Below are positions 1 to 10,584 of a stretch of 64,000 bases of DNA, piece by piece. The stretch comes from Trypanosoma brucei gambiense DAL972 (Eukaryota > Euglenozoa > Kinetoplastea > Trypanosomatida > Trypanosomatidae). The position numbers and the translations under genes are program-made. The notes beneath the pieces were generated by a model. That model ran no database searches. It was not told where the DNA came from and saw nothing but the letters and a program-made list of their open reading frames with translations. Within the stretch, counting starts at the first letter, position 1. Every line of letters begins with the position of its first letter. The stretch covers positions 3,410,001 to 3,474,000 of the forward strand of contig NC_026743.1 in assembly GCF_000210295.1 (NCBI RefSeq), written 5' to 3'.

Positions 1-920
1 ACAGCATGTGAATCAGCTACAGGAAACGAATGCAACGACAGTTGAGACCCTTTCCCAACGTCATCAACAACTTCTACTGAAACATTAGTGCACTGCCTAG
101 GAATACCTAAGGCGGTACAACCCGGATGTTTCTCTGGTGAGTGGCCAGCGGCCTCTCCGTAGCAATCCGCAGATAACGTAGCGGAACAATCAGAACATGA
201 GGCCAACTCCTGACACCCTGCACTCACCAAACACTGCTCAAGTCTTCGAAGGCATTCTTCAGTGAGTTGCAGTTCCTCCATGTCAATTCCGTTGAAGTAC
301 GTGCGGTGATATTGCACAAAACGGGAAAGCTCCCGATGGCGTGATCGCGCGACGGCGAGCCAAACGGGTAAAACTTCAGTATAATTTTCTTCCGGCGAAA
401 ATGGCGGTTGCCGCTCGGTGCTCTGCTGTTGGCACTTAATAAAATGCTCCTTGTACCATTCTACAAGGGTGTTGTGCTCCGCTACTAGCTCATGGGCAAA
501 TGAAGTATGCAGCGGAGCCCAATGATACTCCTCCGAGCAAGCGATAGGAATCCTTGTGTCCATATAGGGAGAAGAAAAATGTGCTTGTTTTGTCAATTTC
601 GATGTCGTTGAGTTCAGATAGGCTCTCGGTGCACCGCATCCATCACCTGTGGAAGGAAAAGAACGTTCGCGCTCCTTACAAACGGAAGTTGAGGTGTCCA
701 CCTGTGCTGCGCTTTTGTTTCCAGTAACCTCGGATACACCAGCCGCATCACAGAATTCTGTCGCGGCAGGCAACGCACCGCTCACGACAGGTCGCCTGCG
801 TAACCGCAAGCTTTGTAGCCGCTCAACTTTCCTAGCTTTCAGTTTTCTTCCCAAAACATGTGGGGCGTGCTCATTGTGCGGCTCCGTACTCATTCTGTGT
901 GTGTGTGTGTGCGCCCGCAT
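1..920 (-). CDS. Conserved-looking hypothetical protein, 3' end off the left edge
   Basis: An uninterrupted minus-strand frame runs from ATG at 920 to the window edge (about 306 residues visible) and has no stop. A second ATG at 893 (MSTEPHNEHAPHVLG) is a good alternative start. A minus-strand pyrimidine tract at about 937-980 is followed by no AG until 895-896, one base before that ATG. A third candidate is ATG 563 (MDTRIPIACSEEYHW). The N-terminal third is basic (KLKARKVERLQSLRLRRR). The middle is helical and rich in Trp, His and Glu, and the visible C-terminal part is Cys-rich. I recognise no domain. It is the last gene seen in the polycistron. That it is coding rests on the long open frame and normal amino-acid composition; the function is unknown. 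Confidence 0.7.
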   Translation of the reverse strand, partial: MRAHTHTHRMSTEPHNEHAPHVLGRKLKARKVERLQSLRLRRRPVVSGALPAATEFCDAAGVSEVTGNKSAAQVDTSTSVCKERERSFPSTGDGCGAPRAYLNSTTSKLTKQAHFSSPYMDTRIPIACSEEYHWAPLHTSFAHELVAEHNTLVEWYKEHFIKCQQQSTERQPPFSPEENYTEVLPVWLAVARSRHRELSRFVQYHRTYFNGIDMEELQLTEECLRRLEQCLVSAGCQELASCSDCSATLSADCYGEAAGHSPEKHPGCTALGIPRQCTNVSVEVVDDVGKGSQLSLHSFPVADSHA

Positions 921-1473
921 GACAATTCATACGTCGTTCAAGGAAAGAAAATGCAAAAAAGAGAGAAAAAGAGGGTGGATGGAGTAGTTAGCAAGATACA
1001 GAGGCTAACAACCGTTGATGGTATGAAACCCCGTCATGAAAGCTACCACAAATCATCTGTACACCTACCTTTCATCACCGCTATTTAAATTTAAATTTGA
1101 ATTGCTGCTTCTTTTTGCTTCTCTTTTTTGTTTTGCATTCTCTCGTTGGAAATCATGTACAGTTCCATAATATTACATACGTGAGGTAAGTGCCGACATT
1201 TAATGTGCTGGCCAATCCACACTGTGTTAACCATACATGAAAGCATCCCATCACATGCACAAAATTAGTAGGAACATCTAAAACAGTAGGAAGACTGTAG
1301 GCAGGAATGTTGTTGCTTCCACCTTTTAGGAGGAAAAAAATAAAGACAAAATCCGGCTCAAAACAAAAAAAAAGAAAAAAAACTTCCACGTATGTGAAGC
1401 GAAGTTGCAGCAATCCGCCTCACCTTTACTTCACTCACTTAGGTACTTAACGTAACGTAGCAACACAGACCCG
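921..1473. other. Intergenic spacer
   Basis: The spacer holds the 3' UTR of the LRR gene and the 5' region of the left-edge gene. The plus strand is purine-rich at 947-980, which on the transcribed strand is a pyrimidine tract typical of trans-splicing signals. There are A-rich runs at 1329-1385. I see no credible gene. Confidence 0.6.
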
Positions 1474-4400
1474 TCATATCCCACTGGGTTTGCTTCCACC
1501 TCCTCGTGTAGTACAAACAGCAGGGAGGGGCGGAAGTGGACGACGAAGCATGCGACGAAGTTCGTTCATAAGAATGCGTGCATTCGTACCCGGTGGCTCA
1601 ACAACCATTTGCGGGGCCTGGTCCGCTCGAGCTCCTCCACGACGCTTCGGTCGTACGGGCCCCCGCTGCTTCGACTGAGGTGGCGGTTTTGGAGTCTCTG
1701 GTTTTTGCACAGGCTCTTTGCGCTCGACATCTTCTTTCAAGGCTTCGGATTGGGCGTCCTCTATTTCAACTTTCTTCCGCCGCTTCGTCCTTTTTCCTTC
1801 CAAAGCTACACCTGTCATGAAAACGGCATCCTGTGGCAGTGCGCCCTCGTCCGAAGAAGTCTCCGTCTCGTCGTCTGTTGTCTCCGTTCTCTTCTCCACC
1901 TCATGCGGTTGCGGGTCGGCATCCTTTACGTCATCATCATCATCCGTAGGCACAAGTACTTGAGCCATTTGCCTTTTCTCTTTTTCTCTTGTCGTGCGGT
2001 AGGGCCGTTTGGAGTTTTTATGAGATGAGGTTCCGGCAAGACGATGCACATTCATGTATTCCTCGTGCTTAGGCACGGTGACAAGTCCCGTTCGCGGATG
2101 CACCATCGAGGATACAACTACATCACCCGACTGCTGTGACCGCTTCTTTCCATAGAATTGCGCTGCAGTTCGTTTTGGCATGACAGTATCGTCGAAAACA
2201 AACTCAACGACACGGAAGTTCGTTAAAGAGGGGAGAGCGGTTGTAGTGGTAGCTTTGCCCTTGTCAAAGGAGTGAGGCATAGGGGCATCACCATACCAAC
2301 AAATGTCACCTGCTAGGATACAACTGTCCTCCGACGGACTGAAGGCGGACTGACTCTGTGTACTTTCCCCATATATCTGTGATTGATGTACACTACTAGT
2401 GTAAAAGCACTCCATGCCAACATCACCATCCTCAGGAGTCTCCGCATTTTCCCCAGAGTCCTCCATATCACCGTATCTGTATGGTTGTGAGCTCGCACCA
2501 TCTTTTTTTGTCTCGTTATTCCAAACACTAAAATCTTGATTTCCTCCTTCCGATCGCTCATACATTGGCATTTCTTCGCTTTCCGTGTCATTTCTACGCA
2601 TTCTTCCTCTCCTCACATTACTTTGAAATTGTGACGATCCAATGTCATCCAACGTATCGGTACCGCACGGACTAAAAGAACCGTGCCCTCTCTGACTGCG
2701 GCTGCTACCTTGAAGGCCCATTTGTTTCCAATAGCGGCTTAGCACTGTTTGAACGAAATGCGCCCGCACCGCCCCTTGTTCCTTCTTGTTTGCTGCTATA
2801 GGGTTTCCTATAAGTATTACCCGGGTTAGAGAATGCTGAAGCTCACTAAGCGCGACCACATCCTGCGCTCTCTCCACACGGTTATGACACAGCCCAATCA
2901 CTTCAATGCTGGGAAAGCAGAGCCCATGACCATCTTTCACCGATATGGGAGGGACGCGGCGCAGCTTGTTGTGGTTTAAATTGACCTCGATCAGGGCTGG
3001 CATCGTTGACAAAGCTCTAAATACATTTTCACCATCACGAAACATATTCCCCTCAAGTGCGAAATGAGTAACGCTAGTAAGTCCTGCAAGGTCATCTGGC
3101 AGCTTACATAATTTGTTTCCACTGAGATCCAATCGCTCTAATGAAGGAAAGTAACTCAAATGTAATATGTCTGACGGTGATATTCTGTTGAAAGAAAGAT
3201 TCAACGTATGAAGATTGGGCAATAAGACATCATGTGTGCTGCATTCCACGATTCGAGAAATGTGATCTAAAACTTTCCCGGGTGACCTTTCACGGACATA
3301 GCCGCTAAATGTATTCCTTCCAGTGGTGACATTAGCAGGGGGTGGTTCGAATTCCTGACTACTAAATTTCTCAGAACCCGCATCTGTGGAAGACGTTTCC
3401 GCCAGATTCTCCCTCGCGTAATAAGCTGCAGCGCTCCTAATTGATGAGTTTTCGGGCCCCGAACTATCGATCCCCTCACCACGCTGAGTACTTCCGGGAC
3501 CCATCTTCATCGAACTATCGTTGCCCATGCTTCTCTTCAAGGAGTTTTGCACCACCTCAGCCAACCCCGCCAGAGAAGTAATTTGGTTATAAGCGAGGTG
3601 CAGAACTTCAAGACCCGTGAGTACCAAAAGCTGCTCCAAAAGCAGCTTGTTCTCGCTCACATCAAGGAAAGAAAGATTACCAAAGTGGGCCATGTCATCT
3701 GATATAACACCAACCAGACTCGATCCCTGTAGCGTTGCCCCCTTCACTGCATCTGGCTCCGGGACACCGCCGGCGCACAGTAGCAGGAAACCATCAAGCA
3801 TCATATTAGGGGGGGTCACATTTGTTCTAATCTGCTGTGGTTTAAGCTTACCTTCCATAGCAGCGTGAAATACACGAGCATCCTCCTCATCATCTTTCAT
3901 ATCAGATATGAGCAGCAACCGCTGGGACAAGACACGTTCCCGTTTAAGATGTTCGCTGGGTGCTGGTGGCAATCTGAAGTAACTACGCAGGGATCGCTCT
4001 ATTGCACTGCGACCCTTCAGGATACGAAACCCCTGAGGATGAACCACACGGGCATCGAGGCGGGGTTGCGGCCGCGCTGACTGGCGAAATAAACCCCATA
4101 AACTGTCGGCTTTTGGCGCCGGCTGCGGTAAAAAATCCTCGGGCACAACCCCACCCACACCATTCGATGCTCTACCGCCCCTGCGAGCACCTGAGAGTAG
4201 TGAACCCATGGTGGGTCCATTGAACTCAGTGTTGTGCGGAAACTGCACGTTGCACCGCTTTGCCTTTGGAATAACGTATTGCAAAAATTCACCTGTGCGT
4301 AACAAGACACATTCATTCCCAAATGTTTGACCTCGTCCAAAGGAGTTCCAAAACCGGTGGTGACTGTATGTTGTCTCTCTTGAACTTCCCTCCCGTTGAG

Positions 4401-4512
4401 AATCACCATTTACTGAAATATCCCCTTCATCCTCCACTACCACTGATGGCGATCCCGGTGCAGGTTGGTGTGTGTCATCCACACCTTGCGGTGGATCTGT
4501 AGTCGCTTCCAT
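1474..4512 (-). CDS. Leucine-rich repeat protein (1012 aa)
   Basis: The gene starts at ATG 4512 and ends in TGA. Two blocks of leucine-rich repeats are visible: residues about 278-325 (LSFLDVSENKLLLEQL, LEVLHLAYNQIT) and about 425-590 (LHTLNLSFNRIS, LERLDLSGNKL, LIEVNLNHNKLRRVP). The second block ends in a cap-like VILIGNPI. The N-terminal 270 residues have no repeat but contain a conserved-looking stretch (DARVVHPQGFRILKGRSAIE). The C-terminal 350 residues are low complexity, acidic then Lys/Pro-rich (KRTKRRKKVE, KPKRRGGARADQ). The general layout recalls XRRA1-like LRR proteins, but this is a weak impression and no symbol is given. A plausible trans-splice acceptor AG lies at 4587-4588 behind a pyrimidine tract at 4591-4615. 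Such proteins usually act as scaffolds. Confidence 0.9.
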   Translation of the reverse strand: MEATTDPPQGVDDTHQPAPGSPSVVVEDEGDISVNGDSQREGSSRETTYSHHRFWNSFGRGQTFGNECVLLRTGEFLQYVIPKAKRCNVQFPHNTEFNGPTMGSLLSGARRGGRASNGVGGVVPEDFLPQPAPKADSLWGLFRQSARPQPRLDARVVHPQGFRILKGRSAIERSLRSYFRLPPAPSEHLKRERVLSQRLLLISDMKDDEEDARVFHAAMEGKLKPQQIRTNVTPPNMMLDGFLLLCAGGVPEPDAVKGATLQGSSLVGVISDDMAHFGNLSFLDVSENKLLLEQLLVLTGLEVLHLAYNQITSLAGLAEVVQNSLKRSMGNDSSMKMGPGSTQRGEGIDSSGPENSSIRSAAAYYARENLAETSSTDAGSEKFSSQEFEPPPANVTTGRNTFSGYVRERSPGKVLDHISRIVECSTHDVLLPNLHTLNLSFNRISPSDILHLSYFPSLERLDLSGNKLCKLPDDLAGLTSVTHFALEGNMFRDGENVFRALSTMPALIEVNLNHNKLRRVPPISVKDGHGLCFPSIEVIGLCHNRVERAQDVVALSELQHSLTRVILIGNPIAANKKEQGAVRAHFVQTVLSRYWKQMGLQGSSRSQRGHGSFSPCGTDTLDDIGSSQFQSNVRRGRMRRNDTESEEMPMYERSEGGNQDFSVWNNETKKDGASSQPYRYGDMEDSGENAETPEDGDVGMECFYTSSVHQSQIYGESTQSQSAFSPSEDSCILAGDICWYGDAPMPHSFDKGKATTTTALPSLTNFRVVEFVFDDTVMPKRTAAQFYGKKRSQQSGDVVVSSMVHPRTGLVTVPKHEEYMNVHRLAGTSSHKNSKRPYRTTREKEKRQMAQVLVPTDDDDDVKDADPQPHEVEKRTETTDDETETSSDEGALPQDAVFMTGVALEGKRTKRRKKVEIEDAQSEALKEDVERKEPVQKPETPKPPPQSKQRGPVRPKRRGGARADQAPQMVVEPPGTNARILMNELRRMLRRPLPPLPAVCTTRGGGSKPSGI

Positions 4513-5493
4513 TATATCCTATCTGCAGCTATGATTCCTTTTAGGTGAGGTATACAGCATGCAAGTTTAATGCCGCGACCTCACACCTACGGTGGGAAGG
4601 GGAAGAAAATGTAACACTTAAATAAGGAGATGAAATCCAAAGGCAAAAAAGAGTAGGGATGGACAGCAACATCAATTATAGAAACAACAACAAACCTTTG
4701 CTTCAAACGAGTTAATGTAGGTGTCACGCAAATAAACACATGTATAACGACGGCTCGACACTCACGACCAACAGCAACATTCATTTGAAGTTCTGTGGCT
4801 ACGCTTCGCTTCTCAAAACCCCAGGAGAGGATGTCACAAATGCAAACACACCGGTAACAACAACAGTTAACAGTAAATTCTCGGCTAAAACAAGGAAAAC
4901 GCAAGAAGCAAAAAATGGGATAGAAGGGAAGAAGAATATGTCAAAATTGAAACAGTAACAAATCAGCAAAAAAAAGAAAAGTACATACCTCGCCATCTAG
5001 GAGCACCACTGCACGTGCGGCATCACTCTATCGTGTATTTTACTTTGAAAAGAAAAGAACTTATCCTCTAGACGGAGTAGGCCGCATTTATGTTATCGTG
5101 CGGTCTAACACATACGCATTTCACAGTTTCTTCCTGAGCTCCATGAACAGCTGTAATTTCCAAGCCGCTTTATACTCACCGGCGAAACCACATGCCTGAA
5201 AAAGATTGAACGGAAACAGAAAAAATGAAAGCAATAACACCAAACAAGGAAAGGGACAGCGGGATAATTAAAAACAACAACAACAACAAACGAACAGACG
5301 AGCAAACGAAGGGTGCCGTTGAGCGCACAGGAAAAATTGCCTCGGCCCCTAACACTCCCTTCTTCCCCGGAAAAATATGTCCACAAACTTTGTGACGCTT
5401 TGTATTTTAGTAATTATTTGTCTATATTCCTTCGTTTCTTTTGCGCCATACCACCGCCCTTCCCACAATACCCTCCTCCTCTATAGTACATCC
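4513..5493. other. Intergenic spacer
   Basis: This holds the IFT140 3' UTR and the LRR-gene 5' UTR, with A-rich and purine-rich runs on the plus strand (about 4620-4980 and 5210-5300, including CAA repeats near 5275-5289). Short frames here are built of Phe, Cys and Val from pyrimidine tracts and look non-coding. No gene seen. Confidence 0.6.
4587..4615 (-). promoter_or_regulatory. Candidate trans-splice acceptor for the 1012-aa LRR gene
   Basis: Read on the minus strand, a C/T-rich tract (attttcttccccttcccacc) is followed at once by GTAG at 4587-4590. The AG is 75 bases upstream of the ATG at 4512. The arrangement (pyrimidine tract, then the first AG) is the kinetoplastid spliced-leader acceptor pattern. 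Use in vivo is inferred. Confidence 0.5.
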
Positions 5494-8400
5494 TTAGATG
5501 CCCTCCATCTGACGACCTCCTTTAACACCGTCGTCCTTTGTATTATCGGTGATGTTGTCACCGCTGACAAATTCTGATAACCTCCTTCCATTGCTTTTAC
5601 ACACTGACTCAAGAAGATCACGTTCGACGAAGAACTGCGGTTCTGCGCCGTGCTTTACCATACTATCAATGACTCGCATCGCATCCGTTGACGCCTTCAT
5701 GTTCTCATGATAGTGCCTTACTAGCAAGGCGAAGATGTCACCAATGCGAATGGAAGATGTTATGTCCGCATGGTCCTTGTGGCTCGGTCGGCTTCGCTTA
5801 ACAAGATCAGAGCAGACTGCAATGAATTCCTTCGCCTGCTCCTCTCCCTTGCCGCTGTCAGCAAGAAGTTTCACCGCTTTTACCGCCTGTGCCACGATAT
5901 CACGGCGGACGCGCAACCCCTCCATCTTTCCTGTAATGTTAACATCACACATCGCATCTCGGTTACGCTCCACTTGACCAATACACTCATCCAAGGCACA
6001 CCATGCATCGTAGTAGTTCCGGTTTTCATCGATTTGCAACTGGGCGTACGAGTCTATATAAGAAATGAGGTTTGTGAACGCTTTTGAACGCGTATAAAAC
6101 AGCACAATATGTTTGTGAATGTTTGCGTCGGTGTGCCAGTTCTGTGACTGCAGGAAATTACCGGCGAGAGTGTAGATCTCCGTACTTCGTGAGTGGTTCG
6201 CGAAGAAAATAACCTTCTTTACGTCACCGCCGCGCATAAGCATTTTCATGGCCTTCACCCGCTCCCCTAATTGCGTATATTTTCTGCACGCAAGGTTCCA
6301 GTTGCCCTGATCCCTCGCAATACTAGCGATCTGCCGCTCCAATTCAGTCTTTTGATCATCCGAAAGCTGGCGCCTCTTCGCTTCAGCGGTGATGGCATCA
6401 GCCATTTCGTCGGTGAGGCCAACACCACGCTCCACACAAAGAGTGAGCGCAGAGGGGTATTCTCTCGCAAAAATATACATTTCTGCTGCTTTGGTGTAGT
6501 GGCCACTCTCTACAAAGTGAGAAGCCATTTGAAGAAAAACCTCTGCATCCTTTTCGGCGTTGAGAGTAGAGCTTATACGGTGCATAGCGTCATACTGTTT
6601 CCCCTTAATGCACACGTCGATCGCCTTTTGTATGTCTCCTATACGATGATACAGATCCACTGACATTTCGTACACACCGTTATGTTCAAGGAATGCGGCA
6701 CAGTCAAGCATTAGATGCGTGTCCTCACTGTTTTGAGCAATCGTTAACAACTCGCTGTGCCGCTCGTGCGACTTGGCCACTTTGGCAGCTGCCCGCCACG
6801 CACCAGCGTGTTGATAATATTTCAGCGCAGATGTTACGTCACCGTTACGTTCGTAGTGCTTGCCAACAAAGTACGCTGCACCAACTGGTTCGATGGATTG
6901 ATTTGGCGATGACTGCATCAGCGGGGTCCTGGAACTCTCAGCTTCGCTGCGCCTCTTTTTAATCTCATTGTCTACAATATCAATGGCCTCCTGTGTTTTT
7001 GGTGGTGACTCGTTGAAAAGGAGTCGCACGGTGTTGAAGACATCCCCAGCGAGAGTGTAAAAGTTCGTTGCCTCGCTGAATTTCTTTCGACGCTCAGCCT
7101 GCCGCGCCCACCAATGCAGGAGCTCAGGGTTGTGCGCAAAGAGCTTCTGCAAGATGGGCTGCACTTGGTTGTCGTCATGACCTCTATCATCGCTTTTCGG
7201 ATTTCCCCCGGCGCTTGCCGCTCGTACCTCTCCGTCACCTGCAATACCAACACTTTTTGGGTCGGTGAGACTGCTGGCGGGATTCGCTGGCGCTTCTGCC
7301 TCCGCGTTTGACCTGGCTTTGTCAACCGTTGCAACCTCCGCCGATTCTCTCTTCTTCTCAGGCGGTGTCACCAAAAGACGGAGATCAGAGAGGCGACCGT
7401 TCTGGAAGTACAAACGTACAACGTCCGTGTCAAGGCACCTTGCATTGCAATACCACATCACCGCCGCATCAAAGTTGGAGAAGGACTCCATAAACTGGGC
7501 GTACTTGTACGCGACTGGGTACACGCGAATGCGGTCGTGCTCACGTGCGTGACGTTGCGCCTGCTCAAACTTTCCACAAGCAATGAAGAGATCGGTAATC
7601 AAGTCGAACCGTTTTGCTTTTCGCAGTAGTTCCTCACATTCCCTCACAAGACCGAGGCTGCAAGCAAGTGTGGCAACCTGTACCTCCTTTTCACCAGGGT
7701 AGTTCGTTCGAGCAACACGAAGGGCGCTTGCAGCAACACCATCTTGCATTTGCGCCAAGCAAACACTAGCAACGTCCAATCGACCGGAGGCAACGCACAT
7801 CTTTGCGAGGCTCTGCCAAACGGTGGCAGTCTTTATCGTCTTAACACATCGGTAGGCCTCATCCATATTCCCGACTGTTGAGTAATAGCTAAATTTCATG
7901 AGAGCCTCCAACACTGCCGCGTCCTTTTCAGTCTTCAATCCCTCAAAGTCCCGAAGCCGCTTCTGTTCAATCATGTAGTCCTCCGGATTGCCAGGGTCGC
8001 CGTTAATGCGAACCGAAGTAAGTAAGAAGTCAGGGATCGTTAGGCCAACCAGACATATGTGATATCGCTTCAGTTCCACGGAGTTGTGCACCACAAGACC
8101 TCTGTTGGTTGCGAAAAGTGTTACAAGGTTGTGCGAGCGGTGGGCAAGTGGGTTCACTGCGCTGAAGCCATTTTCAGCGTCCTCAGCGGCCGATTTGCCT
8201 TTTGCTTCCGCAAAGTTCTCCAGATCAGGCATCGCGCCATTAGTTGCCTCTTTGCTCTTAGATTCGGTCGGTTGAGCTGTCCTTTTCGGAGAACGCACAC
8301 CGCTTTCCCTGTGTTCTGGTGGGCTACAAGTGTCCCTGCCATCGACGTTCCCTTGAGGTCCCGTGGGTTTTTGTTCATCAGGCTGGGAAACGCCCTTCAA

Positions 8401-10584
8401 CTGATGCGTTTCGCAGGCCAGTAAAAGGTATCCGGGCTCGCCAAGGGAGTTGCCATTCGGCTCAGGAGTGTTCCAGTATACAGCATGTGGAATTTCCATC
8501 CGTTCCATGAAATCATACGAAAACATCAGATCGGTATCAGCATCATACACCCAAACACGAGTGTCCGGCTGGTCGTTTGAGACGCACCGAGCCATTAAGG
8601 CCACACGGCGACCTTCAGCATTAACTTTGATACTTGTCACAACCAAATCATTTCCAAGCTTCGGAAGGAGCCGAGGAGGACCCAAGGGCGTCACCTCATT
8701 ACTGTTCACAATGGCTAACCGCATTGCATTCTCAGACGATAGCGCCACGACAACATCTGACATCACATCAACTAATGTTGGTACACCCTCAGCCTCCGTA
8801 AATGCAATCTGCCCTATCATAATCATTTGGAAACTGGAGAACACAATCCGATGGGTGTCCCTCACGTAAAAGATTCCAGACTGGTGAATAGCGAATGCCG
8901 GGTTCTTGGATGGAACGGAGCTAGTCAGTGTCGCCGTAGAGGTAGCCTCGTTGACGGTGTATAGGTCAATTTGATATCCGTTCCAAAGGCCGATGATAGG
9001 AAAGGCGATGGACACACCGTATATCTTGCTGCTGCTCTTTAGTAAGCATTGGCAGCCGGTAACACTTTCAACCACCGCCACCTCCATCGAAATTTGTGTA
9101 GCAGCAGCAACACCATCCCATGCGCGTTTCCGAACTGTTTCCCGTAGCATCTGAAGTTTTCCGTTGGAAAGCGTAACATATATGTAGTTATTTCCACTGA
9201 AACAGAGTCGCTCCACACGGTCCTCTACCTTGACAACCGTCAGCAGTTCCCACTCAGCAGCTGGGTCGCCATTGCTCTCGAAAGCACCCGCTTTCTCTGT
9301 ACCTTTGTTGAACGCATTGGAGGAAGCTGCGGAACCACTTCTCATTCCTACGTCAAACGCACTCACTCCCATGGCATCGTACGGGCTGCTACTCCCCTGG
9401 CAAACAAAGGAAGGTTTCTGGAATACGGCAACTGATCCCTCAGCCGTTGCCATCACGAGGAGTCCCTTTTTCGTCAACGTCGCAATGTGTACGACGTGCG
9501 CTGATGGAGCCAATGGATGCATTACAACGTACATTCTATCACTTTGCACATTGAAAAAACGCACCCGGTCATCCCCACATCCAAACACGAGTACACCGGC
9601 AGAAACCCATTCCATCGCTAACGGGTTCCGATTGGATGAGGCGCCAGGAACCGGTATGGAGAGCTTGCGCCTCATCACTAATTCCGCAACAATGGTGGGG
9701 GTAACACGGTACACAGTCAACATGTGCGTCAAACTGAGAGCAACAAGATAGCGCTCTACCGGGTCATATAAAACTGCGGCTGCAGTTTCTTCCATGGTAG
9801 CGAGAGGAAACAGCTTCTGTTCCTCGCTGAGTCCAAAAATGGTCTTTCCCTTGCTGGACGCAAGTATGAACACGCACTCGCTTTCACCGTCATCAAGTCC
9901 AGCTGCCTGGGGATTTGCTGTTGTCGAGCCCTCAGCGTTTTCCCCCTCGGCTGCAGGTTTCCGCTGCTGGCGCTGCGATCGCTCCCGTGCCACCACAGTC
10001 GGTGTCGCCACACGCATGGCATGTGTTACGGTTTCGTCCGTAGTAACAGACCACTGTGGGGCCACTGTCGAGTGCGGAGCTGGTTTCCCTGCCGAATCAG
10101 CTTCGCCTTCAGCAGCTGTGGCGCCGCTATCGAATACCCACATAACCGCACGCTTTGAATCGGCCGCCGTCACCAGGTACGCGCCGGAACCGGACCATTC
10201 ACACGCTGTCACGGAGCCGTTGACGTGCTGCACCCGGGCGCTTTCTACATCTACCGGTGGGTGTAATGTGAAGTTTGCATCCGTGGGTTTCGTGGGTGGA
10301 AGTGTCCAAACGAGCAACTTCCCACTTCTCGTCCCAATTGCCAAAACTGGCCGGGCTGGGTGCCATGCCAAGCAAGTCACATCATCAGTTGCCTTTGTAC
10401 CATCCGACTGACTTTGCGGCTTGGGCGTGTGGTCGGCAACGCTTTCACCCTCCGAGTCTGTTACCAACACATGCAGCGGGTTTGTCCATACGGAAGCAAC
10501 AAGTGGCAACTGGGGATGGGCCACAACGTGAGTTGCTGAGACGGCGCCACGACTCGCTATGTTATTCACGAAGTACAGAGACAT
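5494..10584 (-). CDS. IFT140: Intraflagellar transport protein IFT140 (IFT-A core)
   Basis: A 1696-residue protein starting at ATG 10584. The N-terminus (MSLYFVNNIASRG) and the following WD40 repeats (VTCLAWHPARPVLAIGTRSG, TACEWSGSGAYLVTAADSK) match the IFT140 layout. A second beta-propeller-like region runs to about residue 700. From about 880 onward come TPR/solenoid repeats with the typical IFT140 stretches GNMDEAYRCVKTIKTATVWQ, RLDVASVCLAQM, KYTQLGERVKAMKMLMRGGD and ITSSIRIGDIFALLVRHY. It is longer than animal IFT140 (about 1460) because of Ala/Gly/Glu-rich inserts near 720-800 and 1100-1160. IFT140 is part of the IFT-A complex, which drives retrograde flagellar transport and protein entry into the flagellum. 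The spacing of conserved blocks leaves little doubt about the assignment. Confidence 0.95.
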   Translation of the reverse strand: MSLYFVNNIASRGAVSATHVVAHPQLPLVASVWTNPLHVLVTDSEGESVADHTPKPQSQSDGTKATDDVTCLAWHPARPVLAIGTRSGKLLVWTLPPTKPTDANFTLHPPVDVESARVQHVNGSVTACEWSGSGAYLVTAADSKRAVMWVFDSGATAAEGEADSAGKPAPHSTVAPQWSVTTDETVTHAMRVATPTVVARERSQRQQRKPAAEGENAEGSTTANPQAAGLDDGESECVFILASSKGKTIFGLSEEQKLFPLATMEETAAAVLYDPVERYLVALSLTHMLTVYRVTPTIVAELVMRRKLSIPVPGASSNRNPLAMEWVSAGVLVFGCGDDRVRFFNVQSDRMYVVMHPLAPSAHVVHIATLTKKGLLVMATAEGSVAVFQKPSFVCQGSSSPYDAMGVSAFDVGMRSGSAASSNAFNKGTEKAGAFESNGDPAAEWELLTVVKVEDRVERLCFSGNNYIYVTLSNGKLQMLRETVRKRAWDGVAAATQISMEVAVVESVTGCQCLLKSSSKIYGVSIAFPIIGLWNGYQIDLYTVNEATSTATLTSSVPSKNPAFAIHQSGIFYVRDTHRIVFSSFQMIMIGQIAFTEAEGVPTLVDVMSDVVVALSSENAMRLAIVNSNEVTPLGPPRLLPKLGNDLVVTSIKVNAEGRRVALMARCVSNDQPDTRVWVYDADTDLMFSYDFMERMEIPHAVYWNTPEPNGNSLGEPGYLLLACETHQLKGVSQPDEQKPTGPQGNVDGRDTCSPPEHRESGVRSPKRTAQPTESKSKEATNGAMPDLENFAEAKGKSAAEDAENGFSAVNPLAHRSHNLVTLFATNRGLVVHNSVELKRYHICLVGLTIPDFLLTSVRINGDPGNPEDYMIEQKRLRDFEGLKTEKDAAVLEALMKFSYYSTVGNMDEAYRCVKTIKTATVWQSLAKMCVASGRLDVASVCLAQMQDGVAASALRVARTNYPGEKEVQVATLACSLGLVRECEELLRKAKRFDLITDLFIACGKFEQAQRHAREHDRIRVYPVAYKYAQFMESFSNFDAAVMWYCNARCLDTDVVRLYFQNGRLSDLRLLVTPPEKKRESAEVATVDKARSNAEAEAPANPASSLTDPKSVGIAGDGEVRAASAGGNPKSDDRGHDDNQVQPILQKLFAHNPELLHWWARQAERRKKFSEATNFYTLAGDVFNTVRLLFNESPPKTQEAIDIVDNEIKKRRSEAESSRTPLMQSSPNQSIEPVGAAYFVGKHYERNGDVTSALKYYQHAGAWRAAAKVAKSHERHSELLTIAQNSEDTHLMLDCAAFLEHNGVYEMSVDLYHRIGDIQKAIDVCIKGKQYDAMHRISSTLNAEKDAEVFLQMASHFVESGHYTKAAEMYIFAREYPSALTLCVERGVGLTDEMADAITAEAKRRQLSDDQKTELERQIASIARDQGNWNLACRKYTQLGERVKAMKMLMRGGDVKKVIFFANHSRSTEIYTLAGNFLQSQNWHTDANIHKHIVLFYTRSKAFTNLISYIDSYAQLQIDENRNYYDAWCALDECIGQVERNRDAMCDVNITGKMEGLRVRRDIVAQAVKAVKLLADSGKGEEQAKEFIAVCSDLVKRSRPSHKDHADITSSIRIGDIFALLVRHYHENMKASTDAMRVIDSMVKHGAEPQFFVERDLLESVCKSNGRRLSEFVSGDNITDNTKDDGVKGGRQMEGI

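Noticed and set aside
3344..3358. ggttcgaattcc, resembling a tRNA B box
   Set aside because: It is inside the coding region of the LRR gene, has an extra base compared with the consensus, and no A box or clover-leaf arms are around it.
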